Shown: positions 53,094-62,900 of the stretch, one piece after another
Layout: the number at the start of each line of letters is the position of its first letter
Numbering within the stretch: position 1 is the stretch's first letter
NCBI RefSeq assembly: GCF_900115675.1
Contig: NZ_FOXI01000004.1
Span: forward strand, 124,001-188,000
From: Halolamina pelagica
Lineage (GTDB): Archaea; Halobacteriota; Halobacteria; Halobacteriales; Haloferacaceae
Length of the DNA stretch: 64,000 nucleotides
Direction of reading: 5' to 3'
Notes under the pieces: generated by a model
Seen by the model: only the letters and a program-made list of their open reading frames with translations
Told to the model about the DNA's origin: nothing
Database searches by the model: none
Position numbers and translations under genes: made by a program

Positions 53094-53237
53094 CTACCCG
53101 TGCGTTGCGGTATCCGTCGTCCCCAGGATCGTCTCGCAGTGGGGGCACTGCCAGATCACCGGTTCGCCCCAGTCGGCGTCGATGAACGCGCGCTCTAACT
53201 TCCGCACCTCCCGCTCGCAGGACGGACAGTTGGTCAT
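53094..53237 (-). CDS. 47-residue mini zinc-ribbon protein
   Basis: A short protein MTNCPSCEREVRKLERAFID followed by ADWGEPVIWQCPHCETILG. Two CxxC knuckles (Cys4/7 and Cys31/34) 24 residues apart form a likely zinc ribbon. ATG at 53237; a good stop. Real small haloarchaeal proteins of this kind are common. It sits between photolyase and the DJ-1 gene on the opposite strand. Function unknown, perhaps protein or nucleic-acid binding. Confidence 0.7.
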   Translation of the reverse strand: MTNCPSCEREVRKLERAFIDADWGEPVIWQCPHCETILGTTDTATHG

Positions 53238-53336
53238 AGTTCGGCTCCCGGCGCCCCGGGATTAACCGTTTCCCTCGCGGAACCGGATCCCCCCGCCGCC
53301 GTCGGGCTTTTGCTCGCCGGGCGCCCACTGGGTGGT

Positions 53337-53954
53337 ATGACCACACGCATCGACGTGCTGCTGTACGACGGCTTCGACGAACTCGACGCCGTCGGCCCCT
53401 TCGAGGTGTTCCAGAACGCCGCGCGTGCCGGCGCCGACTGCACCGTCTCGCTGGTCACTGCCGATCCGCGGGACCGCGTCACCGCGAGCCACGGCCTCGA
53501 CGTGGGCGTCGACGGGACGCTCGCGGACCCGGACGAGGCCGCGGCGCCGGCCCTGCTCGTGGTGCCGGGCGGTGGCTGGTCCGGCGGCGAGGGTGGCGTC
53601 CGCCGGGAGTACGACGCCGGCGACCTCCCACCGAGAATCGCGGCCCACCACGACGCTGGCGCGACGATCACGTCGGTCTGTACCGGCGCGATGCTGCTCG
53701 AACGCGCCGGCCTCCTCGGCGACGGCCCCGCCGTCACCCACCAGTCGGCGGTCGGGGACCTCCGGGCGGCCGGCGTCGAGGTGCCCGACGCGCGCGTCGT
53801 CGACACCAGCGACGTCGTGACCGCCGGCGGGGTCACCAGCGGGATCGACCTGGCGCTGTACCTCGTGGAGCGGGAGTTCGGCGCCGACGTGGCCGACAGC
53901 GTGGCGACGACGCTTGAGTACGAGCGCCGCGGGGACGTGCTCGTCGATCGTTAA
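53337..53954 (+). CDS. DJ-1/PfpI-family protein
   Basis: A 205-residue class I glutamine-amidotransferase-like protein: IDVLLYDGFDELDAVGPFEVF (N-terminal strand-loop, shortened: LLYDGFDELDAVGPFEV), LLVVPGGGW, and TSVCTGAMLLERAGLLG, where the Cys of the VCTG elbow is the nucleophile. SAVGDLRAAGVEVPDARVV and TSGIDLALYLVER complete the fold. Members act as chaperones, deglycases or proteases; this type resembles ThiJ/isonitrile-hydratase-like enzymes. Its stop overlaps the next gene, on the opposite strand, by four bases. Confidence 0.87.
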   Translation: MTTRIDVLLYDGFDELDAVGPFEVFQNAARAGADCTVSLVTADPRDRVTASHGLDVGVDGTLADPDEAAAPALLVVPGGGWSGGEGGVRREYDAGDLPPRIAAHHDAGATITSVCTGAMLLERAGLLGDGPAVTHQSAVGDLRAAGVEVPDARVVDTSDVVTAGGVTSGIDLALYLVEREFGADVADSVATTLEYERRGDVLVDR

Positions 53955-55138
53955 GTCCGCGCGATGGCGACCCAGACGGCGGCGGCCGCGGCGGTCGTGA
54001 GGACGGCGAGGCCGGTCCAGCCCGCGTCGTACCCGACGGTCTCGGCGACCGTCCCGAACAGCGGCGGCGCCACGAGGCCGCCGGCGTTGAGCGCGCTCTG
54101 CCCGCCGGCGGTGGCCGCGCCGACCTCGTCGTCGTCGACCAGCGCGGTCATGGTCGCGTAGTAGACGCCGGGGAAGCCGAGCATGGACACGCCGAGGAAG
54201 CCGAACGCCAGCCACGTCGCAGTCTGGCCGTCGGCGACGACGACGGCCAGAAAGCCCGCGCCGGCGACTGCGGCCTGCGCGGCGAGGACGAGCGCCGGCC
54301 CGCGGGTGGGTCGACCCGGGATGCGGTCCGCCAGTTCCCCGCCCGCGAGCCGGCCCAGACTGCCCGTTACCTGCACGGTCGCGAGCACGGCGCCGCCGAC
54401 GCCAGCGGTGGCGGCGACGGTGTCGGTGACGTGCGGGACCGCGTAGCTGGTGGTCGTGAACACCGCGGCGCCGAGGAAGAACCCGGAGACGAGCAGCCCG
54501 CGGTAGGCGCGGTCGTCAAGCAGCGAGCGCACGTCGGGCACCGAGAGCGACCCACTGGCGGGCATCCCCTCGTACCGCAACGCGGTGACGACGGCGACGA
54601 CCACGGCGAGGCCCGCACCGGCCAGAAAGGCGGCCTGCCAGTCGAACCGGACGGGCCCCAACACGGTCGCGGCGTCGGTCGTCGCCATCCACGTGACCAG
54701 GAGTGCCGCGGCGGCGCTGCCCGCGGTGACGCCGACCTGCTTGACGTTCATCGCCAGTGCCTCCCGACCGGGGGGCGCGACGTTGACCGCCGCCCGGTTG
54801 GTCGCGGGCATCGCCGTCGCGTACGCGAACCCCACGAACAACAGCGCCACGAGCAGGATCGGGAAGGTGGGGGCGACGGCGACGAACGCCATCCCCGCCG
54901 CGAGCGCGAGCAGGCCGTACACCAGCAGGGGCCGCTCGCCGAACGCGTCGGTGGCCGCGCCGGTCCCGAACAGCAGCGCGGTGTACCCCAGCATCACCGC
55001 CGTCACGGTCAATCCCGTGACGCCGAGCGAGACGCCGAACCCCTCGCGGACGAACGCGGTGGCGGCGAACACCGTGTAGAAACAGAGGCTGGCGGTGAAC
55101 TGCCAGCCCGAGACGAGTGAGACGCCGCGCCAGCCCAT
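53951..55138 (-). CDS. MFS transporter
   Basis: A 395-residue protein with 12 membrane helices, Ala/Val-rich throughout, and the MFS loop motif GAATDAFGERPLLVYGLL. The N-terminus chosen is MGWRGVSLVSGWQF at 55138; codons upstream are polar and lack similarity. PGREALAMNVKQVGVTAGS resembles nitrate/cyanate or sugar MFS proteins, but the substrate is unknown. Convergent with the DJ-1 gene and divergent from sod. Confidence 0.87.
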   Translation of the reverse strand: MGWRGVSLVSGWQFTASLCFYTVFAATAFVREGFGVSLGVTGLTVTAVMLGYTALLFGTGAATDAFGERPLLVYGLLALAAGMAFVAVAPTFPILLVALLFVGFAYATAMPATNRAAVNVAPPGREALAMNVKQVGVTAGSAAAALLVTWMATTDAATVLGPVRFDWQAAFLAGAGLAVVVAVVTALRYEGMPASGSLSVPDVRSLLDDRAYRGLLVSGFFLGAAVFTTTSYAVPHVTDTVAATAGVGGAVLATVQVTGSLGRLAGGELADRIPGRPTRGPALVLAAQAAVAGAGFLAVVVADGQTATWLAFGFLGVSMLGFPGVYYATMTALVDDDEVGAATAGGQSALNAGGLVAPPLFGTVAETVGYDAGWTGLAVLTTAAAAAVWVAIART

Positions 55139-55245
55139 ATCGACCCTGTGGTGCAGCCACGTAAGTGCGTGCCCGTTGCGGCACGGTCCGCTAGCCTCAC
55201 GTCGCTGAGCCCGTCTCTGCGGCCTGTTAACACACGTTTCCTCAA

Positions 55246-55253
55246 GATTTAAC
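55246..55253 (+). promoter_or_regulatory. TATA-like box of the sod gene
   Basis: GATTTAAC lies about 38-45 bases before the ATG at 55291. A GGTGA ribosome-binding-like sequence 8 bases before the ATG fits a leadered transcript. Confidence 0.45.
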
Positions 55254-55290
55254 ATGAACCGCAACCCAACAAACGAGTGGTGATTCACTG

Positions 55291-55893
55291 ATGACCCAGT
55301 ACGAACTACCGCCGCTCCCGTACGACTACGACGCGCTGGAACCGCACATCTCCGAGCAGGTGCTGACGTGGCATCACGACACCCACCATCAGGGCTACGT
55401 CAACGGCTGGAACAGCGCCGAGGAGACGCTGGCCGAGAACCGCGAGAACGGCGAGTTCGGCTCGTCGCCGGGCGCGATCGGCGACGTGACCCACAACGGG
55501 TCGGGCCACATCCTCCACGACCTGTTCTGGCAGTCGATGAGCCCCGAGGGCGGCGACGAACCGTCCGGCTCCCTCCGAGACCGCATCGCCGAGGACTTCG
55601 GCTCCTACGACGCCTGGAAGGGCGAGTTCGAGGCCGCGGCCGGCGCCGCCGGCGGCTGGGCGCTCCTCGTCTACGACTCCTACAGCAACCAGCTCCGCAA
55701 CGTCGTCGTCGACAAGCACGACCAGGGCGCACTCTGGGGCTCGCACCCCATCCTCGCGCTGGACGTGTGGGAGCACTCCTACTACTACGACTACGGTCCC
55801 GCCCGCGGGGACTTCGTCGACGCGTTCTTCGAGGTCGTCGACTGGGACGAGCCTGCCGCGCGGTACGAGCAGGCCGTCGAGCTGTTCGAGTAG
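55291..55893 (+). CDS. sod: Superoxide dismutase (Mn/Fe)
   Basis: A 200-residue Mn/Fe-SOD that converts superoxide to peroxide in the cytoplasm. The metal set is complete: TWHHDTHHQGYV (N-terminal His), NGSGHILHDLFW (second His), and LALDVWEHSYYYDYG (Asp and His). The GxxQ/H-type second-sphere pattern and length fit the haloarchaeal Mn enzymes. A GGTGA element precedes the ATG. Monocistronic with its own promoter. Confidence 0.96.
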   Translation: MTQYELPPLPYDYDALEPHISEQVLTWHHDTHHQGYVNGWNSAEETLAENRENGEFGSSPGAIGDVTHNGSGHILHDLFWQSMSPEGGDEPSGSLRDRIAEDFGSYDAWKGEFEAAAGAAGGWALLVYDSYSNQLRNVVVDKHDQGALWGSHPILALDVWEHSYYYDYGPARGDFVDAFFEVVDWDEPAARYEQAVELFE

Positions 55894-56026
55894 AACCGCT
55901 ACCCCCGATGGGGTAGCACGAAGCCGGAACGCGTCGCCGTCCCGATTTCTTTCGAGGCTCGCCCCGTAGTGCCGCCGTCGGCCCCGGACCGGTAGCGTTT
56001 ACGCCGCCCCGGCCGAACGCCGGCGT

Positions 56027-56341
56027 ATGCCACGCGCCAAGGAGAGCTTCGACCGGCTCCACCCGTGTGACTTCTACACGCCCGAGGAGCTACTGGTCGA
56101 GGATCGCATGTACACGGTCTACGAGATCGCTCGCCTGCTGCAGGGGCTCGAACCGGACGCCGAGATCGAGGAGGAGACCGAGTCGGTGCTGCTGGACTGG
56201 GCCATCCCGTGGGTGATGACGAACGCCGACGACCTCGTCGTCGCCGATCCGCCCGCGGAGGACGCGCCGGGCTACTACGGCCTGCGTCGACCGACCGACC
56301 TCGAGAACGAGGCCGCCTCGGAACCGACCGACTCGGAGTAG
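56027..56341 (+). CDS. Small acidic DUF5827-like protein
   Basis: A 104-residue acidic protein starting MPRAKESFDRLHPCDFYTP, with conserved-looking MYTVYEIARLLQGLEPDAEI and VLLDWAIPWVMTNADDLVV, then a polar tail. I recall a haloarchaeal family DUF5827 with this look. No catalytic or binding motif is visible. It ends 14 bases from the convergent aldolase gene. Confidence 0.7.
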   Translation: MPRAKESFDRLHPCDFYTPEELLVEDRMYTVYEIARLLQGLEPDAEIEEETESVLLDWAIPWVMTNADDLVVADPPAEDAPGYYGLRRPTDLENEAASEPTDSE

Positions 56342-56355
56342 CCCGCCGCGACCGA

Positions 56356-57147
56356 TTACTCCCGGAACTGCGACGCGTAGCGCTCGCTGGCGGATCGAGC
56401 GCCCCGTCGGAGGTAGCCGATGTCGGTTCCGGCGATGAGGTAGTCGAGGCCGCGGTCGTGCCAGGCGTCGATCTCCGCGGGACTGGTCGCGAGCGTGCCC
56501 ACGGGAACGTCCGCGGCCGCGCCCGCATCGAGCACGCGTTCGAGCGCGTCGCGGAACGCCGGGTCGTCGTACTCGCCGAAGCAGCCCAGATCCGCCGAGA
56601 GGTCGGCGGGCCCGACGAACAGCGTGTCGACGCCGTCGACGCGGGCGATCGCCTCGGCGTGTTCGACGCCGGCGGCGGACTCGACCTGGGGTAGCACCGC
56701 GACGGCGTCGTTGGCCGACGCGAAGGACTCGTCGAGGCGGGCGCCGTAGCCGTTGGCGCGACTGCCGGCGACGCCGCGGACGCCCTCGGGTGGGTAGCGT
56801 GCGGCCGAGACCAGCGCCTCGGCTTCGGCGGCGCTCTCGATCCGCGGCGCCATCACGCCCGCGGCGCCGAGATCCAACGCCCGCTTGACCTGCGTGGCGT
56901 CGTTCTCGGGGACTCGAACCACCGTGTCGGTGTCGCCCGCGGCGTCCACGGCACGGACGAGTTCGCCCGCGCTCTCGACCGACAGCGGCGTGTGTTCGGT
57001 GTCGACGACGACGAAGTCGAAGTCGAGGTCGCCGACGATCTCCGCGGCGGCGGGGGAGCCCATCGACACCCAGCTCCCGATCGGTGCGTCGCCGCCCGCG
57101 AGCTTCTCCCGGAGCGCCATCTCCTCGGTCCGTTCGTGGGTGGTCAT
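56356..57147 (-). CDS. HpcH/HpaI-family aldolase
   Basis: A 263-residue class II aldolase of the HpcH/HpaI/KDR type. It has FVVVDTEHTPLSVE (catalytic-type His), VVRVPENDATQVKRALDLGA, VMAPRIESAAEAE (metal Glu), YGARLDESFASANDAV and VDTLFVGPADLSADLG (metal Asp). Members cleave 2-keto-3-deoxy sugar acids or 4-hydroxy-2-oxo acids to pyruvate and an aldehyde. A second ATG ten codons downstream (MALREKLAGG) is a fair alternative start. No neighbours indicate the pathway. Confidence 0.87.
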   Translation of the reverse strand: MTTHERTEEMALREKLAGGDAPIGSWVSMGSPAAAEIVGDLDFDFVVVDTEHTPLSVESAGELVRAVDAAGDTDTVVRVPENDATQVKRALDLGAAGVMAPRIESAAEAEALVSAARYPPEGVRGVAGSRANGYGARLDESFASANDAVAVLPQVESAAGVEHAEAIARVDGVDTLFVGPADLSADLGCFGEYDDPAFRDALERVLDAGAAADVPVGTLATSPAEIDAWHDRGLDYLIAGTDIGYLRRGARSASERYASQFRE

Positions 57148-57228
57148 GCCTCAGGTGGCGTCCCCGACGGGCAAAAGTCGGCGGGTTCCGGCTAGTGCGG
57201 TCGCTAGCCATCTGAACTACAGGTAGAG

Positions 57229-57248
57229 TGGCCGGGGCGGGCTCGAAC
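57229..57248 (-). repeat. Partial copy of the tRNA-Met 3' end
   Basis: TGGCCGGGGCGGGCTC (plus strand, 57229-57244), then GAAC, repeats the last 16 bases of tRNA-Met (57403-57418), 174 bases away in the same orientation. Repeats of tRNA 3' ends are typical of attachment sites left by integrated elements. No integrase gene is present. Confidence 0.5.
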
Positions 57249-57251
57249 TTC

Positions 57252-57272
57252 CGGGAGAGCTTCGCTCTCCCG
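57252..57272. other. Perfect 9-base hairpin
   Basis: CGGGAGAGC and GCTCTCCCG form perfect arms around TTC directly after the partial tRNA repeat. It could be a transcript 3' hairpin or part of a decayed tRNA arm. No T-tract follows. Confidence 0.4.
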
Positions 57273-57402
57273 TATCGCCGTTCACTCCGCGATGCGCCGT
57301 TCACGGCGACCGTTCCGGGTTCTCCGCCCGCGACGGCCCGACATACGGTTCTCGGACTCCTCGTTCACTCCGTTCGCTCGTCGTCGTTTCGAACCGCGAG
57401 AA

Positions 57403-57553
57403 TGGCCGGGGCGGGCTCCGAACCCGCGATCTCCGCATGACCCAGGTCCGAGGCTCGGCGGGCCCCGTGGGCGCTGCGGATCTTCCAAGGCGTACCGCAC
57501 CGAATCTCGATACCCTATGAGTGCGGCGCTATGTCCAGCTAAGCCACCCGGCC
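57403..57553 (-). tRNA. Elongator tRNA-Met (CAU) with an intron
   Basis: The minus strand folds as a tRNA: acceptor GGCCGGG pairs with CCCGGCC plus discriminator A; D arm GCTTAGCTGGACATAGC; anticodon stem CCGCA/TGCGG with loop CTCATAA, anticodon CAT; T arm GCGGG-TTCGGAG-CCCGC. A 77-base insertion (57439-57515) lies after position 37, the canonical archaeal place. Haloferax elongator tRNA-Met has an intron of similar size at this place. No CCA is encoded. Confidence 0.88.
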
Positions 57554-57650
57554 GCACTACGGCGTAATCGTATCTCGGACTTAAACCCTCCCATCTCTCT
57601 CGACGGCGCGAGCCACGCGGATTTATGGCCTCCGGGGTGAACGCCTACCC

Positions 57651-58655
57651 ATGAGCCTGCCGGAGACCGTCACCGCACACCTCGAGGGCGAGGAGCCGGT
57701 CGCGGAGGTCGATCTGGGCGGCGAGGACCGACTGCTGGTCACGCCCACTCGGACGCTGGTTTACCGCGCCGAGGGGCTGCTCTCCGACGAGACCGTCGAG
57801 GAGTTCCCCCACGACGCCGAACGCATCACCCTCTCGACGAGCCGTCGGAAGGCCAAGCTCACCCTCGACTACGGCCTCGACGGCGAGGAGACGCTCTCGG
57901 TGCCCAAGGGGAAGTTCGGCGAGGTACTCCACCCGCTGCTAGCTGGGGTGCTCGACGCCAACGGGATCACCGACGCCGGCGAGACCGTCAAGCGCACGTT
58001 CCGCTTCTCGGAGCTCACCCTCATCGTCACCAGCAAGCGCGTGGTCAAACACATCGGCCAGGCGGTCTGGGACGAGGAGTTCGAGGAGTACCCCTTCGAG
58101 AACGTCACCGACCTCGACTTCGAGCCCGGCAACGTCGCCACGAGCGTCGTCCTCACCCACGGCGGCCGGCAGGAGCGGTTCAAGGCGCCAAACGAGGACG
58201 CCCGTGCGGTCGAGGCAGCCATCACCGACGCCCTGCTCTCCTACCACGACGTACGCGACATCGACGAACTCCGAGCGAAGTACGCCGACGAGAACGCCGC
58301 CGACGCCGACACGGCGGGGGAGTCACCGTTCGGTGACGGGCCCGACCTGTTCGACGAGGGCGAGACCCCCGTCCCCGACGCCGAACCGGAGGGATCCGCG
58401 GAGCAGGAGCAAGCGCCGGAGGAGCCCGCCCCGACGGACGACGACACCGACGGGCTCATCGAACAGGTCGAGGCGGCGACGGCCGACGCGGAGCCGACCG
58501 ACCTCGACACCGACGTGGAGACCGATCCGGACGTGGGCGACCTCGCGGCCGAGATCGACGACCTCCGGGGCGTGATCGAGCAGCAGCAGGCCGAACTCGA
58601 ACGCCAGAACGATCTGATCGAGCAGTTGATCGAAGAGCTCCGGCAGGGCCGGTAG
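57651..58655 (+). CDS. Haloarchaeal DUF7115-like protein with acidic, coiled-coil tail
   Basis: A 334-residue cytoplasmic protein. The first 200 residues look like two repeated PH-like or bPH domains (LLVTPTRTLVYRAEGLLSDE and, later, LTLIVTSKRVVKHIGQAVWD mark the same strand), then a long Asp/Glu/Ala/Pro-rich linker, and a C-terminal coiled coil (LRGVIEQQQAELERQNDLIE). The name DUF7115 is from memory. Function is unknown; membrane or protein contact is a guess. It is convergent with the SDR gene at 58656, immediately adjacent. Confidence 0.72.
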   Translation: MSLPETVTAHLEGEEPVAEVDLGGEDRLLVTPTRTLVYRAEGLLSDETVEEFPHDAERITLSTSRRKAKLTLDYGLDGEETLSVPKGKFGEVLHPLLAGVLDANGITDAGETVKRTFRFSELTLIVTSKRVVKHIGQAVWDEEFEEYPFENVTDLDFEPGNVATSVVLTHGGRQERFKAPNEDARAVEAAITDALLSYHDVRDIDELRAKYADENAADADTAGESPFGDGPDLFDEGETPVPDAEPEGSAEQEQAPEEPAPTDDDTDGLIEQVEAATADAEPTDLDTDVETDPDVGDLAAEIDDLRGVIEQQQAELERQNDLIEQLIEELRQGR

Positions 58656-59531
58656 TCAGTGCTCGCCACGACGGAACGCGTCGATCGCCGGTTCGTACCC
58701 CTCGTACACGGAGGGGTACGCCAGTTCGTACCCTAACTCCAGCAGCCGGTCGTTCCGACAGCGCTTCCGACTCGCCACCCGCGGCGCCGCCGACGCGGGC
58801 AGTTCCGCCAGTCGCTCCTCCACGGTCAGCTTCTCGGGTTCGGGGACGCCACAGCGCTCGGCCAGCCAGTCCGCGAACTCCCAGCGGTCGACCGGGCTAC
58901 CGTCGGTCACCAGCACCGTCTCCCCGCGGCCCACGTCCTCGGTCAGGAACCACGCCAGCGCGCCCGCGGCGTCGTCCCGGTGGACCGAGTTCCGCCAGCC
59001 GGCGGTCACCGAATCGAGGTACGATTCGACCCGGTAGCGCCCCGGGCCGTAGAGCCCGGCGAACCGGGCGACGGTGGCGGCGATATCGCTGCGATGGACG
59101 ATCGCCTCGGCCTCCGCGATCACCGCGGCTTTCGGGCGCTGGGGGGCGATCGGCGTCGACTCGTCCACCCAGTCGCCGTCGTGGTCGCCGTAGACGCCGG
59201 TCGTGGAGGTGAACAGCAGCCGATCCGGCGGCGACTCGCGGGCCGCGAACGTCGAGACCACCGCCCGGAGCCCGTCGGCGTAGAGCGCGCGCGCCTCGGC
59301 GACGCTGCCCCGGCCCGCCGAGGCCGCGAAGACGAGCGCGTCGGCGTCGGGGAGTGCGGACACGTCCCCGGGATCGGTCAGATCCCCCTGAATCGGCTCG
59401 ATGCCCGCCTCAGCCGCGGCGACGGCGCTCGACTCGGAGCGGACCACGCCGATCACGTCGTGGCCCGCGTCGCCGAGTCGGCGGCCGAGTTCGCGGCCGA
59501 CGTAGCCACAGCCGAGAACGAGAACGTCCAT
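58656..59531 (-). CDS. SDR-type NAD(P)-binding epimerase-like protein (YeeZ-like)
   Basis: A 291-residue protein with VLVLGCGYVGRELGRRLGDA (residues 3-22) as nucleotide-binding motif, LLFTSTTGVYGDHDGDWVDE, and ARFAGLYGPGRYRV. It resembles the YeeZ/atypical SDR proteins of unknown substrate, with the family's GCGYVG rather than GxxGxxG variants. The start at 59531 overlaps the stop of the upstream DUF5791-like gene by one base (TGATG), so the two are translated as a pair. Confidence 0.85.
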   Translation of the reverse strand: MDVLVLGCGYVGRELGRRLGDAGHDVIGVVRSESSAVAAAEAGIEPIQGDLTDPGDVSALPDADALVFAASAGRGSVAEARALYADGLRAVVSTFAARESPPDRLLFTSTTGVYGDHDGDWVDESTPIAPQRPKAAVIAEAEAIVHRSDIAATVARFAGLYGPGRYRVESYLDSVTAGWRNSVHRDDAAGALAWFLTEDVGRGETVLVTDGSPVDRWEFADWLAERCGVPEPEKLTVEERLAELPASAAPRVASRKRCRNDRLLELGYELAYPSVYEGYEPAIDAFRRGEH

Positions 59532-59956
59532 CAGCGACGGGCGTCGACGTACGCCTGGATCGCGGCGAACTGTTCGAGCGTGGTCGGGAGTCGCCCCTCG
59601 ACGGCCTGCTGGATCTCCTTGCCGTCGAGCTCGGTGTCGATCTCGCGGGCGATGGTGTCCACGTCGACGACGGCGGTCGTCATCCCCATCAGCACGTGAT
59701 CGCGGCTCTCCCACGCGATGCTGTCGGCGTCGGGTGCCCCGTCCGAAAGCGCGAGCACTTCACTGGCCTCCTCGAGGGTAAGTTCGGGCCGGGCTCCCGA
59801 CTGGATCGCTTCGACGGTCTCCCGGTCGAGGCCGGTGCCGCCCACGACGGTGTCGACGCCCAGGTCGGCGACGACCGACGCGAGTTCCTCGAAGTAGGCC
59901 GCGAGGAGGGCCTCGGGGGACCCCTCCTCGTCGGCCGCGACTGCGTCGTAGAGCAT
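59531..59956 (-). CDS. DUF5791-like haloarchaeal protein
   Basis: A 141-residue helical protein, MLYDAVAADEEGSPEALLAA at the start, then LTLEEASEVLALSDGAPDAD, SRDHVLMGMTTAVVDVDTI and a hydrophilic end. I recall it as DUF5791. No enzyme motif is visible; the middle resembles a helix-turn-helix-like bundle, without certainty. It precedes and overlaps the SDR gene. Upstream open frame is Arg/Pro-rich and not counted. Confidence 0.75.
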   Translation of the reverse strand: MLYDAVAADEEGSPEALLAAYFEELASVVADLGVDTVVGGTGLDRETVEAIQSGARPELTLEEASEVLALSDGAPDADSIAWESRDHVLMGMTTAVVDVDTIAREIDTELDGKEIQQAVEGRLPTTLEQFAAIQAYVDARR

Positions 59957-59990
59957 ACCTGACCTCGGCGCCCGCCGGGGAAAACCGTTG

Positions 59991-62900
59991 TTACTCCGGT
60001 TCGTCGGCGGTACAGGAGCCGTCGTCGACACCGGGGCAGGGCCAGCCGGGCGACTTCTCGTCCCGGTTGCCGTCCACGTCGCCGACGCCGGGCATCCCCG
60101 GCGGCACGACGGCCACGACCGTCGTCGCGGCCTCGAAGTCGACCCGCTCACTCCGCCCGAGCCGTTCCTGCTCGCCGTCCCCGTCGACGTCGAGCCGAGC
60201 CGCGGCGCCGTCCCGAACGTACCGAACCGTGCTCCCGGCACCGTCGGGCGCGGGAGCCCGTGCCCGGACGGTGAAGCGCTGGTACTCGCCGCGGACGGTG
60301 ACGCTCCAGCCGTTGACGGTCGCGATCCAGGTGTACGGCGGTGGCGCGACAGGCAACCCTGCCGGCAGCCGCGAGGCGCCGGTCAGCCGACGGGTCGCCG
60401 TCGCGCTGGCGTTCTCCAGGGCGCCGCTGACCCGCTTCCTTGCCGTCTCGCGAGCGGCCCGCCTGACCACCGAGGCGGTCTGGTTGGTCGTCGCCGCTGG
60501 CACGCTCGTCGCCTGCCCCTCGCTGAGCTGCCGGAGCCGGACCCGTACGCGGACGGCCGCCTCGTCGGCCGTCGCCGCGTCGACGCCCCGTGCCGTCAGC
60601 GCGCCCTCGAACGCGGCCGCGTAGCTCCCGTCGGCCATCGACTGGGCCCGGGAGCCGAGCGCCGGCCAGCGGTCCCGAGCGTCGACGACCGCTGCTCGGC
60701 AGGTGGACTGGCCGATCCCCGTCCCGTTCGTCGCGGCGTCGCAGACGGCGGCCTCTGCGCGTTCGACCGAACTCCCGACCGCCGCAGCCAACTCGGCGCG
60801 GTTCGCCGCGAGGGCGGTCGATGCCGCGGAACCACCGTCGCCACCAGCCCCGGCAGTGCGGTTCGCCGCGATCAGCGTTCCCGCGGCCGTCTCGAGGCTC
60901 ACCCTCCGGGTTCCGCCGCCCATCAGCGTGTCGACGATTCCGTCGGCCGCGTCGCCGTAGGGCACCGCCACCCAGTTGGTCGTGCGTGCGGTCAACGGGT
61001 GTGCGGACGCACCGGGCGGCACGCTCGGTTCAAGCTCGTGGTCGATCGCCCCGAGCGTGAGGTAGGCTGGCCCGCCGTCGGGCGTGAGGACGAGTCCGTC
61101 CTCGACTGCCGCGGACTGTTCGTAGCTGTCGACCCCGCTGAACGTCCTGGCCTCAGTCCGACCGAGTTCGATCAGCTTCGAGAGCCCGGCCGTCGCCCGA
61201 TCACCGAACTCGTCCCGGTAGTCGACGTTCCGGTCGCGGGCGTCGGCCGCACGCGCGTCCAGTTCCGCGAGCACGCGCTCGAGGAACGCAGCGCGGGCCG
61301 CGACGCGCGCACGGTCGGCGGCACCGTCGTAGGCTGTGGGCACGTCCAGCAGTTCCGCGCGGCGGTCCCGGAGTTCCTCGGCCAGTCTGGCTGGCGCGTT
61401 CGCGTCGCCGCTCGCGATCGCCGAGCGCGGCACAGAGACCGAGACGTTCGCCACCTCGCGGCGGAGCCCCCGGAGATCGGCGGCGATCCAGGCGTCGAGC
61501 GCGCTCGGCCGGGCCGAGGTGACGGTCCGCTGGTGAACGATGGCGCTCTTGCCGTCAGCAGCCACGGCACGCGCCGCGACGGCATCGAGGCCGCCGTTGG
61601 CCTGGAGCAGCGCGTCGGCGGCGCGCTCGCGGGCGCCTGCGAGGTTCGGCCCCCCGAGCGCGCCGCCACGCTCGAACAGCGGCTCTGTCGGCCTGTCCGG
61701 CGCTGCGTCGGCCGGCGCGTAGGCCGCAGTCACGCGTACTGCGACGCGAGCGGTCTCGGTCCACTCGGCGGTCGTCGTCCGGGTAGTCCCGTTGCGTCGC
61801 CAGCGTCGTTCGACAGTGTGGTGGATCGTTACTTTCCGAACCGTGTCGACCACGGTCTCCGCCGACTCGGCTTCCGGCTCCTGGACTGTCGTGACGACCG
61901 TTCGCTCGGTGTGTTCGCGATCGACGAGCGTCCAGTTGTCGAGTCTATGTTCCGGGGTCCGCGCGCTCGATTGCGTGAGCACTGTGACACGGAGCTCGCT
62001 CCGGACGCGGTAGCTTCCGGCCGTCGATGACTCGGAGATGGCATCGAGATACGCCCGATCGGCGGCCGCTTCCGGACCGGCGTCGATCGGCTCCGTGGTC
62101 GGCTGTTGGGGGTCGAACTCTCCGGACGCTGGATCGGTCGTGGCGCCATCGACCGCGTTCGGGTTCACGAGTGCTTTCGTCGCGGTTGCGGCGTCGCCGT
62201 GGCGGCCGCCGAGGATGTCGAGCACGCCGACCCCGACTGTCGCAACGTCGACTGCGCGGGCACCGGCGGGGTCGTGGCGCCCAAAAACCGCCCGCTGTTG
62301 GGCGAGTACGGCGGCGTTGGTCGAGAGTTCGACGTGCCGGTTGGCGAGCACGTTTCGGATCGGCGCGCCGGCGTAGCGGGCGTTGCCTCGAGCCATCGCT
62401 ACTGCGGTCAACCGCGTCGTCAGCCCGCGTGCCAGGCCTTCGCCGGCCAGGGCGTCACGGTTCAGCCGCCGTTCGTACTCGCGGGTTCGCTGGTGGAGCG
62501 CGAACACTGGCGTCTCGACGGTGAGCGTAACGTTCATCCGTCGGTGAGCGACAGTCCGCCCTTCCTCTATGGCCCGGACGGTGACGTTCCGGACGGTCAC
62601 GCGCATCGCCGCGCCGCCGTCGACGGGGACGACCTCGACCCCAGACTTCGCACGCCGAAGCGACGCTGTCGACCCGTCGACTGTGGGGAGGCCGATTCGT
62701 GCCTCGGCCGCGCCGTGCTCCCGCCTGACGCCGGAGAGCGATTCGCGAGCGGCGAGCGCGATGCGGAGTCTGAGTCCGTCGAGGAACGGTCGGGAGTCGT
62801 TGATCGCCCGCCCCGCTGCCGTGTCGGCCGGCGTCGTGACAGGCTCGCGGGCGGCGTCGTGGGCGGCATCACGGACCGCGTCGCTGAGCGCCGGCCGCGC

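Noticed and set aside
59988-62030. A 680-codon plus-strand frame opposite the DUF7286-like gene
   Set aside because: Arg/Gly/Asp-rich without motifs. The minus-strand frame has a membrane anchor, sequons and a start-stop overlap with its neighbour, so it is the real gene.
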